Below are positions 17,439 to 26,041 of a stretch of DNA of 64,000 nt, piece by piece. The notes beneath the pieces are model-generated. The model saw only the letters and a list, made by a program, of their open reading frames with translations. It was not told the DNA's origin and ran no database searches. A program made the position numbers and the translations under genes. Origin of the DNA: Croceimicrobium sp965228705 (GTDB taxonomy: Bacteria > Bacteroidota > Bacteroidia > Flavobacteriales > Schleiferiaceae); assembly GCF_965228705.1 (NCBI RefSeq), contig NZ_OZ245832.1, positions 868,001 to 932,000 on the forward strand, written 5' to 3'. Within the stretch, counting starts at the first letter, position 1, and the number at the start of each line of letters is the position of its first letter.

Positions 17439-18524
17439 TCAAGGACTTACGTAAGAAAGCCCGATGGTGAAATAGGGAGTATTGGCAAGATTGTTTTCAA
17501 TGAAATAAGGTTCATCACTACCAAAGAATCGCACAAAATCACCACCAGAGTCCACATTAAAGCTGTAATTGATGCGGTAACCGATTTCGGCCGACATCCA
17601 AAAGAAACCATGCACTTGACGGCTGTACGAAAGTCCCGCTCTAATTTCAGAACGACGCCATTCCACATCTTGAGCATCGTAATAGGAGGGAACTGCAGGC
17701 ATAACTCCCGGAGCCACAGCATCCTTCAAGCTAAAGCTGGCGCCATTCACATTAAAGCCCAAACCCATATAACTTATGCTATTGAAGCGATAGCGTAACA
17801 TGGCGCGAGCAGGCAGTAAAGCCTCTACACCCCATTTTTGGTTTTTATAAGTGTGATAGTAGTATACCACCGGAACATAATTAAGGGCGCCACCCAAATA
17901 GGTTCTGGATAAACCAAAAGCATACATCAGGCGATCACTGGGTTTCCATCCGTATAATACCGCTAAGGGGAATTTTAGCTTCCCAAAATCAATACTATTA
18001 AAGTCGTAGTTACCATTCAGTTCGGTTTGCAATTGCGCCAGAATGAAATTCTTTTCATTGAAAGGCTTAAAAAGGGTAGCCGTAATATTCGCTCTGTGGA
18101 AGGTGGACTCATCTAAAACCTTAGTAAATGGATGATTGTAAGGATCTTCGATTTGATAATCTAGGAGTTGATAGTTGACTCCTAGATTGATCAAGATATT
18201 ATTGCGAGAGATAATGGGGAAATTGCTTACCAGCGAAAACTGTTGAGCAAGAGCGACCTGTACCTCTTCCTCAGGATGAAGAATGGAATTGGCCGCGGGA
18301 CCTACATTGAGATTATGGGGCAATTGCTGATTGTAAAAAACACCAATCAGGCTGGTTGGACTTTGGCCTAAAACTTTATTGGTACAATAGGCTTTGGCCG
18401 GAGGAGCGGCAAGCTCAAATTCTGAAAAGTCGAATTCGTCATCGTCAGTAGTAGTGCTATCTTCTTGAGCGAGAACAGGTAGACTTAAAAAACAGGCAAG
18501 GAAAAACATTCCGATGTACTTCAT
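17439..18524 (-). CDS. outer-membrane beta-barrel protein (DUF6268-like)
   Basis: A predicted outer-membrane protein of 361 residues. I start it at 18524, where MKYIGMFFLACFLSLPVLAQ gives a clean signal peptide; the longer reading frame to 18584 would add twenty residues before it. An acidic stretch (DSTTTDDDEFDF) follows the cleavage site. The rest consists of about a dozen amphipathic strands with aromatic ends, closing with TPYFTIGLSYVSP, as expected for a barrel. It resembles DUF6268 proteins of Bacteroidota. Function is unknown. It ends at the shared terminator. Confidence 0.72.
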   Translation of the reverse strand: MKYIGMFFLACFLSLPVLAQEDSTTTDDDEFDFSEFELAAPPAKAYCTNKVLGQSPTSLIGVFYNQQLPHNLNVGPAANSILHPEEEVQVALAQQFSLVSNFPIISRNNILINLGVNYQLLDYQIEDPYNHPFTKVLDESTFHRANITATLFKPFNEKNFILAQLQTELNGNYDFNSIDFGKLKFPLAVLYGWKPSDRLMYAFGLSRTYLGGALNYVPVVYYYHTYKNQKWGVEALLPARAMLRYRFNSISYMGLGFNVNGASFSLKDAVAPGVMPAVPSYYDAQDVEWRRSEIRAGLSYSRQVHGFFWMSAEIGYRINYSFNVDSGGDFVRFFGSDEPYFIENNLANTPYFTIGLSYVSP

Positions 18525-18593
18525 TCCGAGTAATTTTAGATCACTAAAATAAACAGGGAAGTGAATCTCCCCACAATTCAACAATATCCAAAC

Positions 18594-19058
18594 ATGAAAA
18601 AATTAGCTATTCTCATCAGTTTTATCCTCTCAACCGGGATTATGCAAGCTCAAAAGGCAGAAATGAAAATGCTCAATTCCTTGATGGATGATTGGCATAA
18701 AGCTGCGGCGGAAGCGAATTCAGAAGGGTTCTACGGTAAGATGGCCGATGAGGGCATATATATCGGTACCGATGCCACAGAGCGCTGGTTACGCGATGAA
18801 TTGAAAGCCTGGGCTCAACAAGCCTTTGAGCGTGATGTGGCTTGGGACTTTAAACCCATTGAGCGCAATTGGCATTTTTTAGGAGATGATATTGCGATTG
18901 GCGATGAAAAACTGGAAACCTGGATGGGCATATGCCGTGCTACGGTGGTTTTAAAAAAGGTAGACGGTCAATGGCTGATTTTTCATTACCACTTGGCCGT
19001 AACGGTACCTAATGAGCAGATAGCAGACTTTAAGAAGCTACTCTATCCTGAGAATTAA
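18594..19058 (+). CDS. secreted SnoaL/NTF2-like protein
   Basis: A 154-residue exported protein. The start at 18594 gives the signal peptide MKKLAILISFILSTGIMQAQ; an ATG 33 bases upstream would place charged residues ahead of it. The mature part has the NTF2/SnoaL-like cone-fold pattern: an N-terminal helix with LMDDWHKAAAEAN, the motif ADEGIYIGTDATERW, and a last strand pair GQWLIFHYHLAVTVP. Members of this family are often enzymes of unknown substrate or ligand binders. It is divergent to the outer-membrane gene with about 70 bases between starts. Confidence 0.8.
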   Translation: MKKLAILISFILSTGIMQAQKAEMKMLNSLMDDWHKAAAEANSEGFYGKMADEGIYIGTDATERWLRDELKAWAQQAFERDVAWDFKPIERNWHFLGDDIAIGDEKLETWMGICRATVVLKKVDGQWLIFHYHLAVTVPNEQIADFKKLLYPEN

Positions 19059-19160
19059 GCATATTCTGCCTAAATTATTAGTCACCACAGGCATATTTTG
19101 CCAGAGCAATTTTTTACTTAAACGTTTATTTTGAGGCTATAACCAATAAATAAACCAAGC

Positions 19161-19526
19161 ATGAGAACTTGCCTCGCCTGTGATGGAATGATTGTAGGGC
19201 GCATCGACAAAAAATTCTGTGATCACAATTGTCGTAATGCCTATCATAATGATCGCAATCGCTCTAGCCGCAATTATGTACAGAAAGTAAACCGAAATTT
19301 AGCCCGTAACTATCGGATTTTGGAGGATTTAACTGAAAATGAAGTAGCTGAAGTTACACTTCCGGTTTTAAAAGCTATGGGCTTTGATCCTCAGTATTTT
19401 ACTTCTTATGCCAGGGATGAAGATGAGGGGCCGATTTACTTTGTTTATGATCTCAGTTATCAACAAAACGCCAACAACCTTGTTATACGGATTAAAGAAC
19501 TGGAAACCTACCGTAATTCTGCATGA
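19161..19526 (+). CDS. small protein with N-terminal treble-clef/zinc ribbon, 121 aa
   Basis: A 121-residue cytoplasmic protein. The first 30 residues hold four cysteines in the pattern C-x2-C-x13-C-x3-C (CLAC then FCDHNC), followed by RNAYHNDRN, which resembles the short zinc fingers of DUF2116-like proteins. The remainder alternates helix and strand (ILEDLTENEVAEVTLPVLKAM; GPIYFVYDLSYQ). This arrangement is seen in conserved Bacteroidota hypothetical proteins, and the finger suggests nucleic-acid or protein binding. Function is unknown. Confidence 0.72.
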   Translation: MRTCLACDGMIVGRIDKKFCDHNCRNAYHNDRNRSSRNYVQKVNRNLARNYRILEDLTENEVAEVTLPVLKAMGFDPQYFTSYARDEDEGPIYFVYDLSYQQNANNLVIRIKELETYRNSA

Positions 19527-19593
19527 CCATCAAGATTGTAAAAGCTTTTGAATTAATGATCTTCATCGAAAGATGCTTTGACATAAATTGTAG

Positions 19594-19622
19594 AACCCTG
19601 GTCTAGCGGCCGGGGTTTTTGC
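19594..19622 (+). terminator. Rho-independent terminator
   Basis: A 10-bp stem (AACCCTGGTC with GGCCGGGGTT, two G-T wobbles), 4-base loop, and T-run. It lies 67 bases after the zinc-finger gene and just before the CrtA-like gene. Confidence 0.75.
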
Positions 19623-19641
19623 TTGCAGTATATTGACCGAA

Positions 19642-20352
19642 ATGGCGCAATACATCCGACTCAGCTTTTTTTACTTCGAATCACCTGCGCAGCGATGGTG
19701 GGCTTTTAAGCAGATGCGTCTGGCCCATAAATCCTTGCGAAAGCAAAGAGGCCTAAGCTTTTACAAGCTTATGGGAAGCGGAGCCGGTGAGGGCTTCAGT
19801 ACTAAGCCAGATTGGAGGGTTTATTGTCTTTTGCAGGTCTGGGATTCAAAAGAAGCGACTGCAGTCTTTGAAAAGAGTACCTGGTATCAGGAATTACAAA
19901 AACGGCAAAAGGGCAGCTACCATTTCGAATTGAGTCCTTATCAATCCAAAGGAACCTGGAATGGGAAAAAACCCTTTGAATTGCAGGCAGAGCAAGATTT
20001 TCAATACATGGCCGTTTTAACACGAGCCTCCATAAAGTTCTCTTATTTAAGGGCCTTTTGGCAATCCGTACCGGCGGTTTCCAGGATTATGAAAAACCAA
20101 AGGTCTCTGCTTTTTCAAAAAGGAATAGGGGAATGGCCCTTAATTGAGCAGGCCACTTTCAGCATTTGGAATCGAGAGGAGGCCATGCGGGATTTTGCCT
20201 ACCAACAGAAGGAACATCGGGAAGTCGTGCAGAAAACCCGTAAATTGAACTGGTACCGCGAAGAGCAATTCAGTCGCTTTGGATTGCTCAATCACTATGG
20301 CCATTGGCCGGATCAAACATTTACTAATCTGAAAAAAGTACAAACTGAATGA
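19642..20352 (+). CDS. spheroidene monooxygenase (CrtA)-like protein
   Basis: A 236-residue protein of the CrtA-like family. I start it at the ATG at 19642 rather than an in-frame TTG nine bases earlier. The family pattern is clear: GSGAGEGFSTKPDWRVY in the first third, the LRAFWQSVPAVSR middle segment, then EQATFSIWN, FAYQQKEHREVV and WYREEQFSRF at the end. In phototrophs CrtA oxygenates carotenoids; in non-phototrophic Bacteroidota its role is not known, and no carotenoid gene is adjacent here. The stop overlaps the nhaA start by four bases (ATGA). Confidence 0.82.
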   Translation: MAQYIRLSFFYFESPAQRWWAFKQMRLAHKSLRKQRGLSFYKLMGSGAGEGFSTKPDWRVYCLLQVWDSKEATAVFEKSTWYQELQKRQKGSYHFELSPYQSKGTWNGKKPFELQAEQDFQYMAVLTRASIKFSYLRAFWQSVPAVSRIMKNQRSLLFQKGIGEWPLIEQATFSIWNREEAMRDFAYQQKEHREVVQKTRKLNWYREEQFSRFGLLNHYGHWPDQTFTNLKKVQTE

Positions 20353-21686
20353 TTCAAGAGCGAGAATCGATCGAACCTATTGACCATTTTCATGATAAAG
20401 TTGAAAAACTTATTGGGAATGATACCAGCATTGGTATTATTCTCTTTTTAAGTGCCTTAGCCGCCTTAGTCCTTGCCAATTCCAGTTGGGGTAGCGAATG
20501 GTATCACCATATTTGGGAGACTAATATTGCCCTTTCTTTTGGAGATAAGAGCTTCGATATGAGCTTACATCACCTGATTAATGATGGCTTAATGGCCATT
20601 TTCTTCTTTATGGTGGGGCTGGAGATAAAACGCGAGTTTTTAATTGGCAGCCTTAATTCCTGGAAAAAGGCCTCATTACCTATTGGTGCTGCAGTAGGAG
20701 GGATGATGGCCCCTGCCTTAATATACTTACTCTTTACTAGCGGTGAAGCCCAGAGTGGCTGGGGAATTCCCATGGCTACCGATATTGCTTTTACTCTGGG
20801 GCTCATAAATTTGGTTCGTAATCGGATTGCCCGTTCCCTGAAGGTATTTGTCACCTCTTTGGCGGTAGTCGATGATATTGGTGCCGTTTTGGTAATCGCC
20901 CTTTTCTACACTTCAGAATTGCATTTAGAGCAATTGTACTATGCCGGTGGAGTTCTGGCTTTTTTATTAATTGCCAATCAATTAGGGGTGCGTTCGGTGT
21001 TCTTTTACACCTTCTTTGGAATAATGGGTATTTGGTCGGCATTCTTTTACGCCGGAATTCACCCTACCATTGCCGGAATCCTCTTAGCCTTTACCATTCC
21101 TGCGCGTACTAAAATTACCCGCCGAAGCTTTATCCACTATGGTAGAAAGCTCTTTAATGCCTATGATCGTACCAAAAGTCTGGACGATCGACACAATAGC
21201 AGTCGGGAAGATCAATTGCTGGAAGAGATGGAAAACCTGGGAGATGAAGCCCGTGCACCCTTGCAGAAAATAGAATCGGGTCTGCATCATTTCGTCTATT
21301 TTATCATTATGCCCATTTTCGCCTTTGCTAATGCTGGCGTAAGCCTGAGTGGTGATTTCTTTAGCATTATAGGCAGTGGTATCGGTTTGGGAATTATAGC
21401 CGGTCTGATTCTCGGCAAAATGATTGGAATCAGTGTTTTCAGTCGTTTAATGGTAGCTCTGAAAATTGCAGAAATGCCCAAAGGAGCCGATTGGCGTCAA
21501 GTAATAGGAGTGGCTTTTTTAGCGGGAATAGGTTTTACAATGTCCCTCTTTATTTCAGATCTGGCCTTCGATAATCCGGAACAAATTGGCCAGGCTAAGA
21601 TGGCCGTGCTAGTGGCCAGTTCACTGGCAGCCCTGATTGGACTTACGATTCTGGGAACCGGAAAGAAGCGAATACCAAGCCCTTAA
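20349..21686 (+). CDS. nhaA: Na+/H+ antiporter NhaA
   Basis: An inner-membrane sodium/proton antiporter of 445 residues with about twelve hydrophobic segments. The ion-binding carboxylates are present: ATDIAF (Asp145) and VVDDIGA (Asp175 and Asp176), matching Asp133 and Asp163/164 of the Escherichia coli protein. There is a longer hydrophilic loop around residues 260-305, containing RHNSSREDQLLEEMENLGDEA, which is common in Bacteroidota NhaA. The start overlaps the end of the CrtA-like gene, so both are likely expressed together. Confidence 0.96.
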   Translation: MIQERESIEPIDHFHDKVEKLIGNDTSIGIILFLSALAALVLANSSWGSEWYHHIWETNIALSFGDKSFDMSLHHLINDGLMAIFFFMVGLEIKREFLIGSLNSWKKASLPIGAAVGGMMAPALIYLLFTSGEAQSGWGIPMATDIAFTLGLINLVRNRIARSLKVFVTSLAVVDDIGAVLVIALFYTSELHLEQLYYAGGVLAFLLIANQLGVRSVFFYTFFGIMGIWSAFFYAGIHPTIAGILLAFTIPARTKITRRSFIHYGRKLFNAYDRTKSLDDRHNSSREDQLLEEMENLGDEARAPLQKIESGLHHFVYFIIMPIFAFANAGVSLSGDFFSIIGSGIGLGIIAGLILGKMIGISVFSRLMVALKIAEMPKGADWRQVIGVAFLAGIGFTMSLFISDLAFDNPEQIGQAKMAVLVASSLAALIGLTILGTGKKRIPSP

Positions 21687-21777
21687 GTCAGCCTTATTTA
21701 ATGTCATTTTTTGCAGGTGAATAGGGCTTTATGCCTTATTTTCGCGACCAAATAATGGCAAATTCAAATTCGCAATA

Positions 21778-22647
21778 ATGAGCGTACTTGTAAATAAAGA
21801 TTCGAAAGTTATCGTACAGGGTTTTACCGGAAGCGAAGGTACCTTCCACGCCGGTCAAATGATTGAAGCCGGAACCAACCTTGTAGGTGGTGTTACTCCG
21901 GGAAAAGGTGGTCAAAAACACCTGGATCGCCCTGTGTTTAACACTGTAGCCGATGCAGTAAAAGAAACCGGAGCCAATGTTTCCATCATCTTCGTTCCAC
22001 CCGCATTTGCAGCGGATGCAATTATGGAAGCTGCTGAAGCCGGAATCGGTGTAATTGTTGCCATTACTGAAGGTATTCCTGTGAAAGATATGATCACAGT
22101 TAAGGAATACATCCAAGATAAAGATTGTCGTTTAGTAGGACCTAACTGTCCTGGTGTTATGACTCCCGGTGGAGCGAAAGTAGGTATCATGCCTGCCTTT
22201 ATCTTCAATCCTGGTCGTATCGGTATCGTATCTAAATCAGGTACCTTAACCTACGAAGCAGTAGATCAAATCACCAAAGCGGGTATGGGGCAAAGTACTG
22301 CCATTGGTATTGGTGGAGATCCCATCATCGGTACTTCTATGAAAGAAGCCATCGAATTATTGATGAATGATCCTGAAACAGACGGTATCGTAATGATCGG
22401 TGAGATTGGTGGTCAGATGGAAGCTGAAGCCGCTCGTTGGATCAAAGAAAACGGTACCAAGCCAGTAGTTGGTTTTATTGCCGGTGAAACTGCTCCTAAA
22501 GGTCGTACCATGGGTCACGCCGGAGCAATTGTAGGTGGTAGCGAAGACACTGCCCAAGCTAAAAAAGCTATTATGCGCGAATGTGGAATCCACGTAGTAG
22601 ATTCTCCTGCGAATATTGGTAGCAAAATGACTGAAGTATTGGCCTAA
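21778..22647 (+). CDS. sucD: succinyl-CoA ligase alpha subunit
   Basis: The alpha subunit of succinyl-CoA synthetase (289 residues), which links succinyl-CoA cleavage to NDP phosphorylation in the citric acid cycle. It has the CoA-binding Rossmann domain with GFTGSEGTFH near the N terminus, VGPNCPG in the middle, and the phosphohistidine loop GHAGAIVGG (His247, equal to His246 of the E. coli subunit). The length is standard. The beta-subunit gene sucC is not next to it, as is usual in Bacteroidota, where the two are often apart. A terminator follows 20 bases downstream. Confidence 0.97.
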   Translation: MSVLVNKDSKVIVQGFTGSEGTFHAGQMIEAGTNLVGGVTPGKGGQKHLDRPVFNTVADAVKETGANVSIIFVPPAFAADAIMEAAEAGIGVIVAITEGIPVKDMITVKEYIQDKDCRLVGPNCPGVMTPGGAKVGIMPAFIFNPGRIGIVSKSGTLTYEAVDQITKAGMGQSTAIGIGGDPIIGTSMKEAIELLMNDPETDGIVMIGEIGGQMEAEAARWIKENGTKPVVGFIAGETAPKGRTMGHAGAIVGGSEDTAQAKKAIMRECGIHVVDSPANIGSKMTEVLA

Positions 22648-22666
22648 GTCCAATTCACAATATGTA

Positions 22667-22702
22667 AAATCCCAATGGTATCTTACCCTTGGGATTTTTT
22701 TA
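22667..22702 (+). terminator. Rho-independent terminator
   Basis: A 9-bp stem (AAATCCCAA with TTGGGATTT), 13-base loop and T-run, 20 bases after the sucD stop. Confidence 0.85.
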
Positions 22703-22724
22703 TGCCCAATTTTTAATTTCCGCT

Positions 22725-23549
22725 ATGGCAGACCTAGCAGCCTTAAAACGAAATTTCCTTCAATCTCTCGATTCAGAACTTCATTCTGAATACGAAGCCC
22801 GTTTTTTCAAGCTCTTAGGGGATAAGTATCAGTATAGTCGCCTGGATTACCTAAGTCAAAAAGATTGGCCGGATTCCGATTTAGCTGCATTACAAAAAGA
22901 CCTGGAGGAACTAAAAAAAGGGTATCCCGTGCAATATCTAATCGGTTGGACCGAATTCGCAGGAATGCAAATCGGAGTGAGCCCGGCGGTGCTAATCCCT
23001 CGTCCGGAGACGGAAGAGTTAATCACTTTGGCCCTTCAGCGGAAGCCTGATGCTCAAAATGCTATTGATTTAGGAACGGGGAGTGGCTGCATAGCCCTTG
23101 CTTTGGCCCAGAAAATTGAGCGGGTCTATGCTTTGGATAAAAGTCCAGAGGCGCTAGAACAGGCCTGCACCAATGCCAAATCCTTAAGTCTCTCAATAAA
23201 TTTTATGGAAGGAGATTTATTGGGCGATTCTGCAAGCTGGCCTCAAAATCTTGATCTGATTATCAGCAATCCGCCCTATGTGCGAGAATTGGAAAAAGCG
23301 GAGATGGAAGCCGGGGTTTATGAGAAAGAGCCCGAAATGGCCCTCTTTGTGCCGGATGATGATGCTTTGCGCTTTTATCGCGCTATTGTAAAGTATGCTG
23401 TAAAAGCCCTAAAACCACAGGGACTATTGGCATTGGAGATCAATCAATACCTGGGAGAAGAAATGCGTGCCTTGCTTGAGGAAAATTTTGAGAAGGTAGA
23501 TATCCTCCAGGATCAATTTGGAAAGGATCGTTTTGCCCTGGCTCAATAA
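22725..23549 (+). CDS. prmC: peptide chain release factor N5-glutamine methyltransferase
   Basis: A cytoplasmic methyltransferase of 274 residues that methylates the GGQ glutamine of release factors RF1/RF2. The start at 22725 follows the sucD terminator; an upstream ATG at 22689 lies inside that terminator and is unlikely. The N-terminal helical domain is followed by the SAM fold with PRPETEEL, DLGTGSGCIAL and the catalytic NPPY (ISNPPYV). The length and motif order are standard for PrmC (HemK). It converges with hup over a bidirectional terminator. Confidence 0.94.
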   Translation: MADLAALKRNFLQSLDSELHSEYEARFFKLLGDKYQYSRLDYLSQKDWPDSDLAALQKDLEELKKGYPVQYLIGWTEFAGMQIGVSPAVLIPRPETEELITLALQRKPDAQNAIDLGTGSGCIALALAQKIERVYALDKSPEALEQACTNAKSLSLSINFMEGDLLGDSASWPQNLDLIISNPPYVRELEKAEMEAGVYEKEPEMALFVPDDDALRFYRAIVKYAVKALKPQGLLALEINQYLGEEMRALLEENFEKVDILQDQFGKDRFALAQ

Positions 23550-23560
23550 TAGGGCATAAA

Positions 23561-23590
23561 AAAAGACCCATCCAAAAGGACGGGTCTTTT
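23561..23590. terminator. bidirectional Rho-independent terminator
   Basis: A 13-base stem (AAAAGACCCATCC with GGACGGGTCTTTT, one mismatch) with an AAAA loop between prmC and hup. It has A-run and T-run flanks on both sides. Confidence 0.88.
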
Positions 23591-23609
23591 CAGTTGAAAA
23601 TATTGTTTC

Positions 23610-23879
23610 TTAAAGCTTAGCGTTAAGCTCAGAACCAGCTTTAAATTTAGCAACAGTTTTAGCTGGGATTTGAATCGTTTGACCGGTCTGAGGGTTACGA
23701 CCTTCGCGAGCTGAACGCTCAGAAGTTGAGAAGGTACCGAATCCAACTAAGGATACGCGACCACCGCCAGCCAAAGTTTCAGTCACTTTATCAGTGAAAG
23801 CGTCAAGGGCTTTTTTTGCAGCAGCTTTAGAGATACCTGCCTCAGCAGCCATAGCGTCAATAAGATCAGCTTTGTTCAT
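23610..23879 (-). CDS. hup: HU family DNA-binding protein
   Basis: A histone-like nucleoid protein of 89 residues. It starts with MNKADLIDAMA, carries the VSLVGFGTF segment before the DNA-binding arm with GRNPQTGQ and IPAKTVAKFKAG, and ends normally. HU bends and compacts DNA as a dimer. The length and motifs are those of the classical single-domain form, rather than the longer Bacteroidota variants with C-terminal extensions. A well-matched Bacteroidota promoter sits about 40-70 bases upstream, fitting high constitutive expression. Confidence 0.96.
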   Translation of the reverse strand: MNKADLIDAMAAEAGISKAAAKKALDAFTDKVTETLAGGGRVSLVGFGTFSTSERSAREGRNPQTGQTIQIPAKTVAKFKAGSELNAKL

Positions 23880-23919
23880 TTCTTTAAATTTTGGTTAGAC
23901 ATTGTGATTCGAACACCAA

Positions 23920-23949
23920 CAAAAATAACCGAAACCCGCTATCTACCAA
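23920..23949 (-). promoter_or_regulatory. promoter of hup, Bacteroidota consensus type
   Basis: Reading the minus strand, TTG (23949-23947) is followed by exactly 19 bases and then TATTTTTG (23927-23920). This is a full match to the Bacteroidota TTG-N19-TAnnTTTG promoter pattern. The -7 element lies 40 bases upstream of the hup start codon. Confidence 0.75.
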
Positions 23950-24036
23950 CAAATCAGGCCAAAAAAGCCCGGTATTGTTAAAAATTACGAATCACTGTTA
24001 ATAACATTAAAGGCTTAATTGTTGAATATCAGTAAT

Positions 24037-24975
24037 TTAGGAAAAACGGCTCTGACTATCAATCTCCTGTCCATTTAGGAAATCCAAGGCTTTCAGACGT
24101 TTTTTACCCTGAACTTGCAGGCTTAATAGCTCCAAATCTTCACTTTGAGTGGCCATAAAGAGCCTTTTTCCTTCACGAATCAGGCTTCCGGCTTTGGTCT
24201 TTGATGGTCTTTCGGTTAATGCCGTTTCCAATATCTTGCAAGTACCCTCAAATCCTGGCACCGATAAATGAGCCCAGGCTCCGGGAAAAGGCGACATGCC
24301 GCGTACCAGATTATGGATTTCCTGTGCGGGACGATCGACTTCTACTTTTAAATCTTCTTTGAAAATTTTAGGAGCGTCCTTTAAAGGACCTTCTAATGCT
24401 TGACTTTCGGCTTTCGCCTGATCTGCCTCAATCAAATTCAGCGTATCTAAAACTAAATCCTGACCTTCAAGCATCATTCGATCATGTAAGGATCCAGCAT
24501 TTTCATTCGGGCCAATGGGCATCTTCTTTTGTAAGATCACCGCTCCGGTATCAATCTTCTCATCGATAAAGAAGGTACTAAGGCCGCTTTCTGTCTCCCC
24601 ATTTACAATGGCCCAATTTATAGGCGCTGCGCCACGGTATTGTGGCAGGAGGGAAGCGTGTAAATTAAAAGTGCCTTTGGCGGGCATACGCCAGACTTGT
24701 TCGGGCAGCATTCGAAAAGCCACCACTACAAAAACATCGGCTTGATAGCTTTCCAGTTCTTGCAGGAAGTCGGGGTTTTTAAGCTTTTCCGGCTGTAATA
24801 CCGGTACCCCCAATTGTAGAGCAGCTTCCTTTACAGCGGAAGCCTTTAAGCTACGACCGCGGCCTGCAGGCTTGTCTACCGCCGTAACTACCGCCACTAA
24901 TTCGTGTTTCGATTGATGAATAGCTTTTAAAATAGACGCCGCAAAAGGCGGAGTCCCCATAAAAATTACGCGCAT
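24037..24975 (-). CDS. fmt: methionyl-tRNA formyltransferase
   Basis: A cytoplasmic enzyme of 312 residues that formylates initiator Met-tRNA using 10-formyltetrahydrofolate. The N-terminal formyltransferase domain opens with MRVIFMGTPPFAA and contains the signature HASLLPQYRGAAP (His and nearby Asn/Asp are catalytic) and the ETESGLSTFFIDEKIDTG segment. The C-terminal tRNA-binding domain begins around residue 205. The upstream gene ends six bases away, so they share a minus-strand unit. Confidence 0.96.
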   Translation of the reverse strand: MRVIFMGTPPFAASILKAIHQSKHELVAVVTAVDKPAGRGRSLKASAVKEAALQLGVPVLQPEKLKNPDFLQELESYQADVFVVVAFRMLPEQVWRMPAKGTFNLHASLLPQYRGAAPINWAIVNGETESGLSTFFIDEKIDTGAVILQKKMPIGPNENAGSLHDRMMLEGQDLVLDTLNLIEADQAKAESQALEGPLKDAPKIFKEDLKVEVDRPAQEIHNLVRGMSPFPGAWAHLSVPGFEGTCKILETALTERPSKTKAGSLIREGKRLFMATQSEDLELLSLQVQGKKRLKALDFLNGQEIDSQSRFS

Positions 24976-24981
24976 AAGTTC

Positions 24982-26001
24982 TTAGATATCCCAACTAAAG
25001 CCGAGGCTTAAGTTAGCCCCATTATAGGTGCCAAAGGTATAATCTGCATTTACGTAACCGAAGACTAAGAACTTAAATCGTAAACCTAAATTTCCGGCCC
25101 AGCCACTACCACCGGTGCTGGAAATGCTGATAGGATCCGTAATGCTTTGCTCCGGATTTAAAGGATTACCCGGATTGATATAGTCATAAGTACCTGAAAC
25201 ATCAATAGATGAATTCAAGAAGTTATAACCCACACCACCGTAAATAGTAATAAATAAGAGCTTTTTACTGACTAATAAACGAGTCACAAAAGCGCTAGCC
25301 TCCATGTCGATTCGCTTATCATTATTGGCATCGGGCTCAATATCCTGACCTAAGTTCAATTGGGAATAAGAAGCGAAGGCCGCAATACTAAAGGGAATCA
25401 AACCTCCTTTGGGAATATAATTAGTAATGTCATTTTTAAGGCCAAGTCCCCACATACCAATTTCGGAGCCCGTCAAGAAAGGAATCCCGGTTGTGGGTAA
25501 ATAACGTCCGCTTAATTCAAAATCGAAGGGTAAACCAATGCCGGCATGGATAGCCATCATAGGGGCAATGGAAACGCCTAAACCACTGGGCATATTAAAC
25601 TCAGCATTGGCCAGGCCTTGTAAATTCGGGTCTGAATAACGTAAGCGTACTCCCGCATTATCTTCACCAAATACCGTTGGGGTCACATTATCGGATGGAT
25701 TTACTAATTCCAATTCCTCCAGTTTAGTTGGATCAATTGTGAAGGTTTGAAACTCGGAAGGCACAATCGCTACCGAAGGGGTAAAGCCAATTTCGAAACG
25801 CAAGGTTTTCTTCACCTTGGCAGTATTGTACCAGCCCTGGCTTAAACCAAAGGCCATGGCTTCACCAAAAGGCTGTAAATATCCACCACCTAAATAGTTG
25901 ATATCATTCTGGGTTCCGGCGATGGACGGACCAAATGAAATTTGTGCATTTAGCTGCAAAGTCAGAGCGGCAAAGAGAAAGAGAGTAGCTGTTTTTTTCA
26001 T
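24982..26001 (-). CDS. outer-membrane protein, DUF6588-like
   Basis: A 339-residue exported protein: signal peptide MKKTATLFLFAALTLQLNA, then amphipathic strands with many Gly and aromatic residues and a terminal strand ending LGFSWDI, as in Bacteroidota outer-membrane barrels. Features such as FTPSVAIVPSEFQTF and GLGLKNDI suggest the DUF6588 family, which I recognise only moderately. No function is known. It lies between recQ and fmt, six bases ahead of fmt. Confidence 0.72.
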   Translation of the reverse strand: MKKTATLFLFAALTLQLNAQISFGPSIAGTQNDINYLGGGYLQPFGEAMAFGLSQGWYNTAKVKKTLRFEIGFTPSVAIVPSEFQTFTIDPTKLEELELVNPSDNVTPTVFGEDNAGVRLRYSDPNLQGLANAEFNMPSGLGVSIAPMMAIHAGIGLPFDFELSGRYLPTTGIPFLTGSEIGMWGLGLKNDITNYIPKGGLIPFSIAAFASYSQLNLGQDIEPDANNDKRIDMEASAFVTRLLVSKKLLFITIYGGVGYNFLNSSIDVSGTYDYINPGNPLNPEQSITDPISISSTGGSGWAGNLGLRFKFLVFGYVNADYTFGTYNGANLSLGFSWDI

Positions 26002-26041
26002 ACCGGAGCTTTTTTCAAAAATAGGAAATAAGTTGGCGCCC

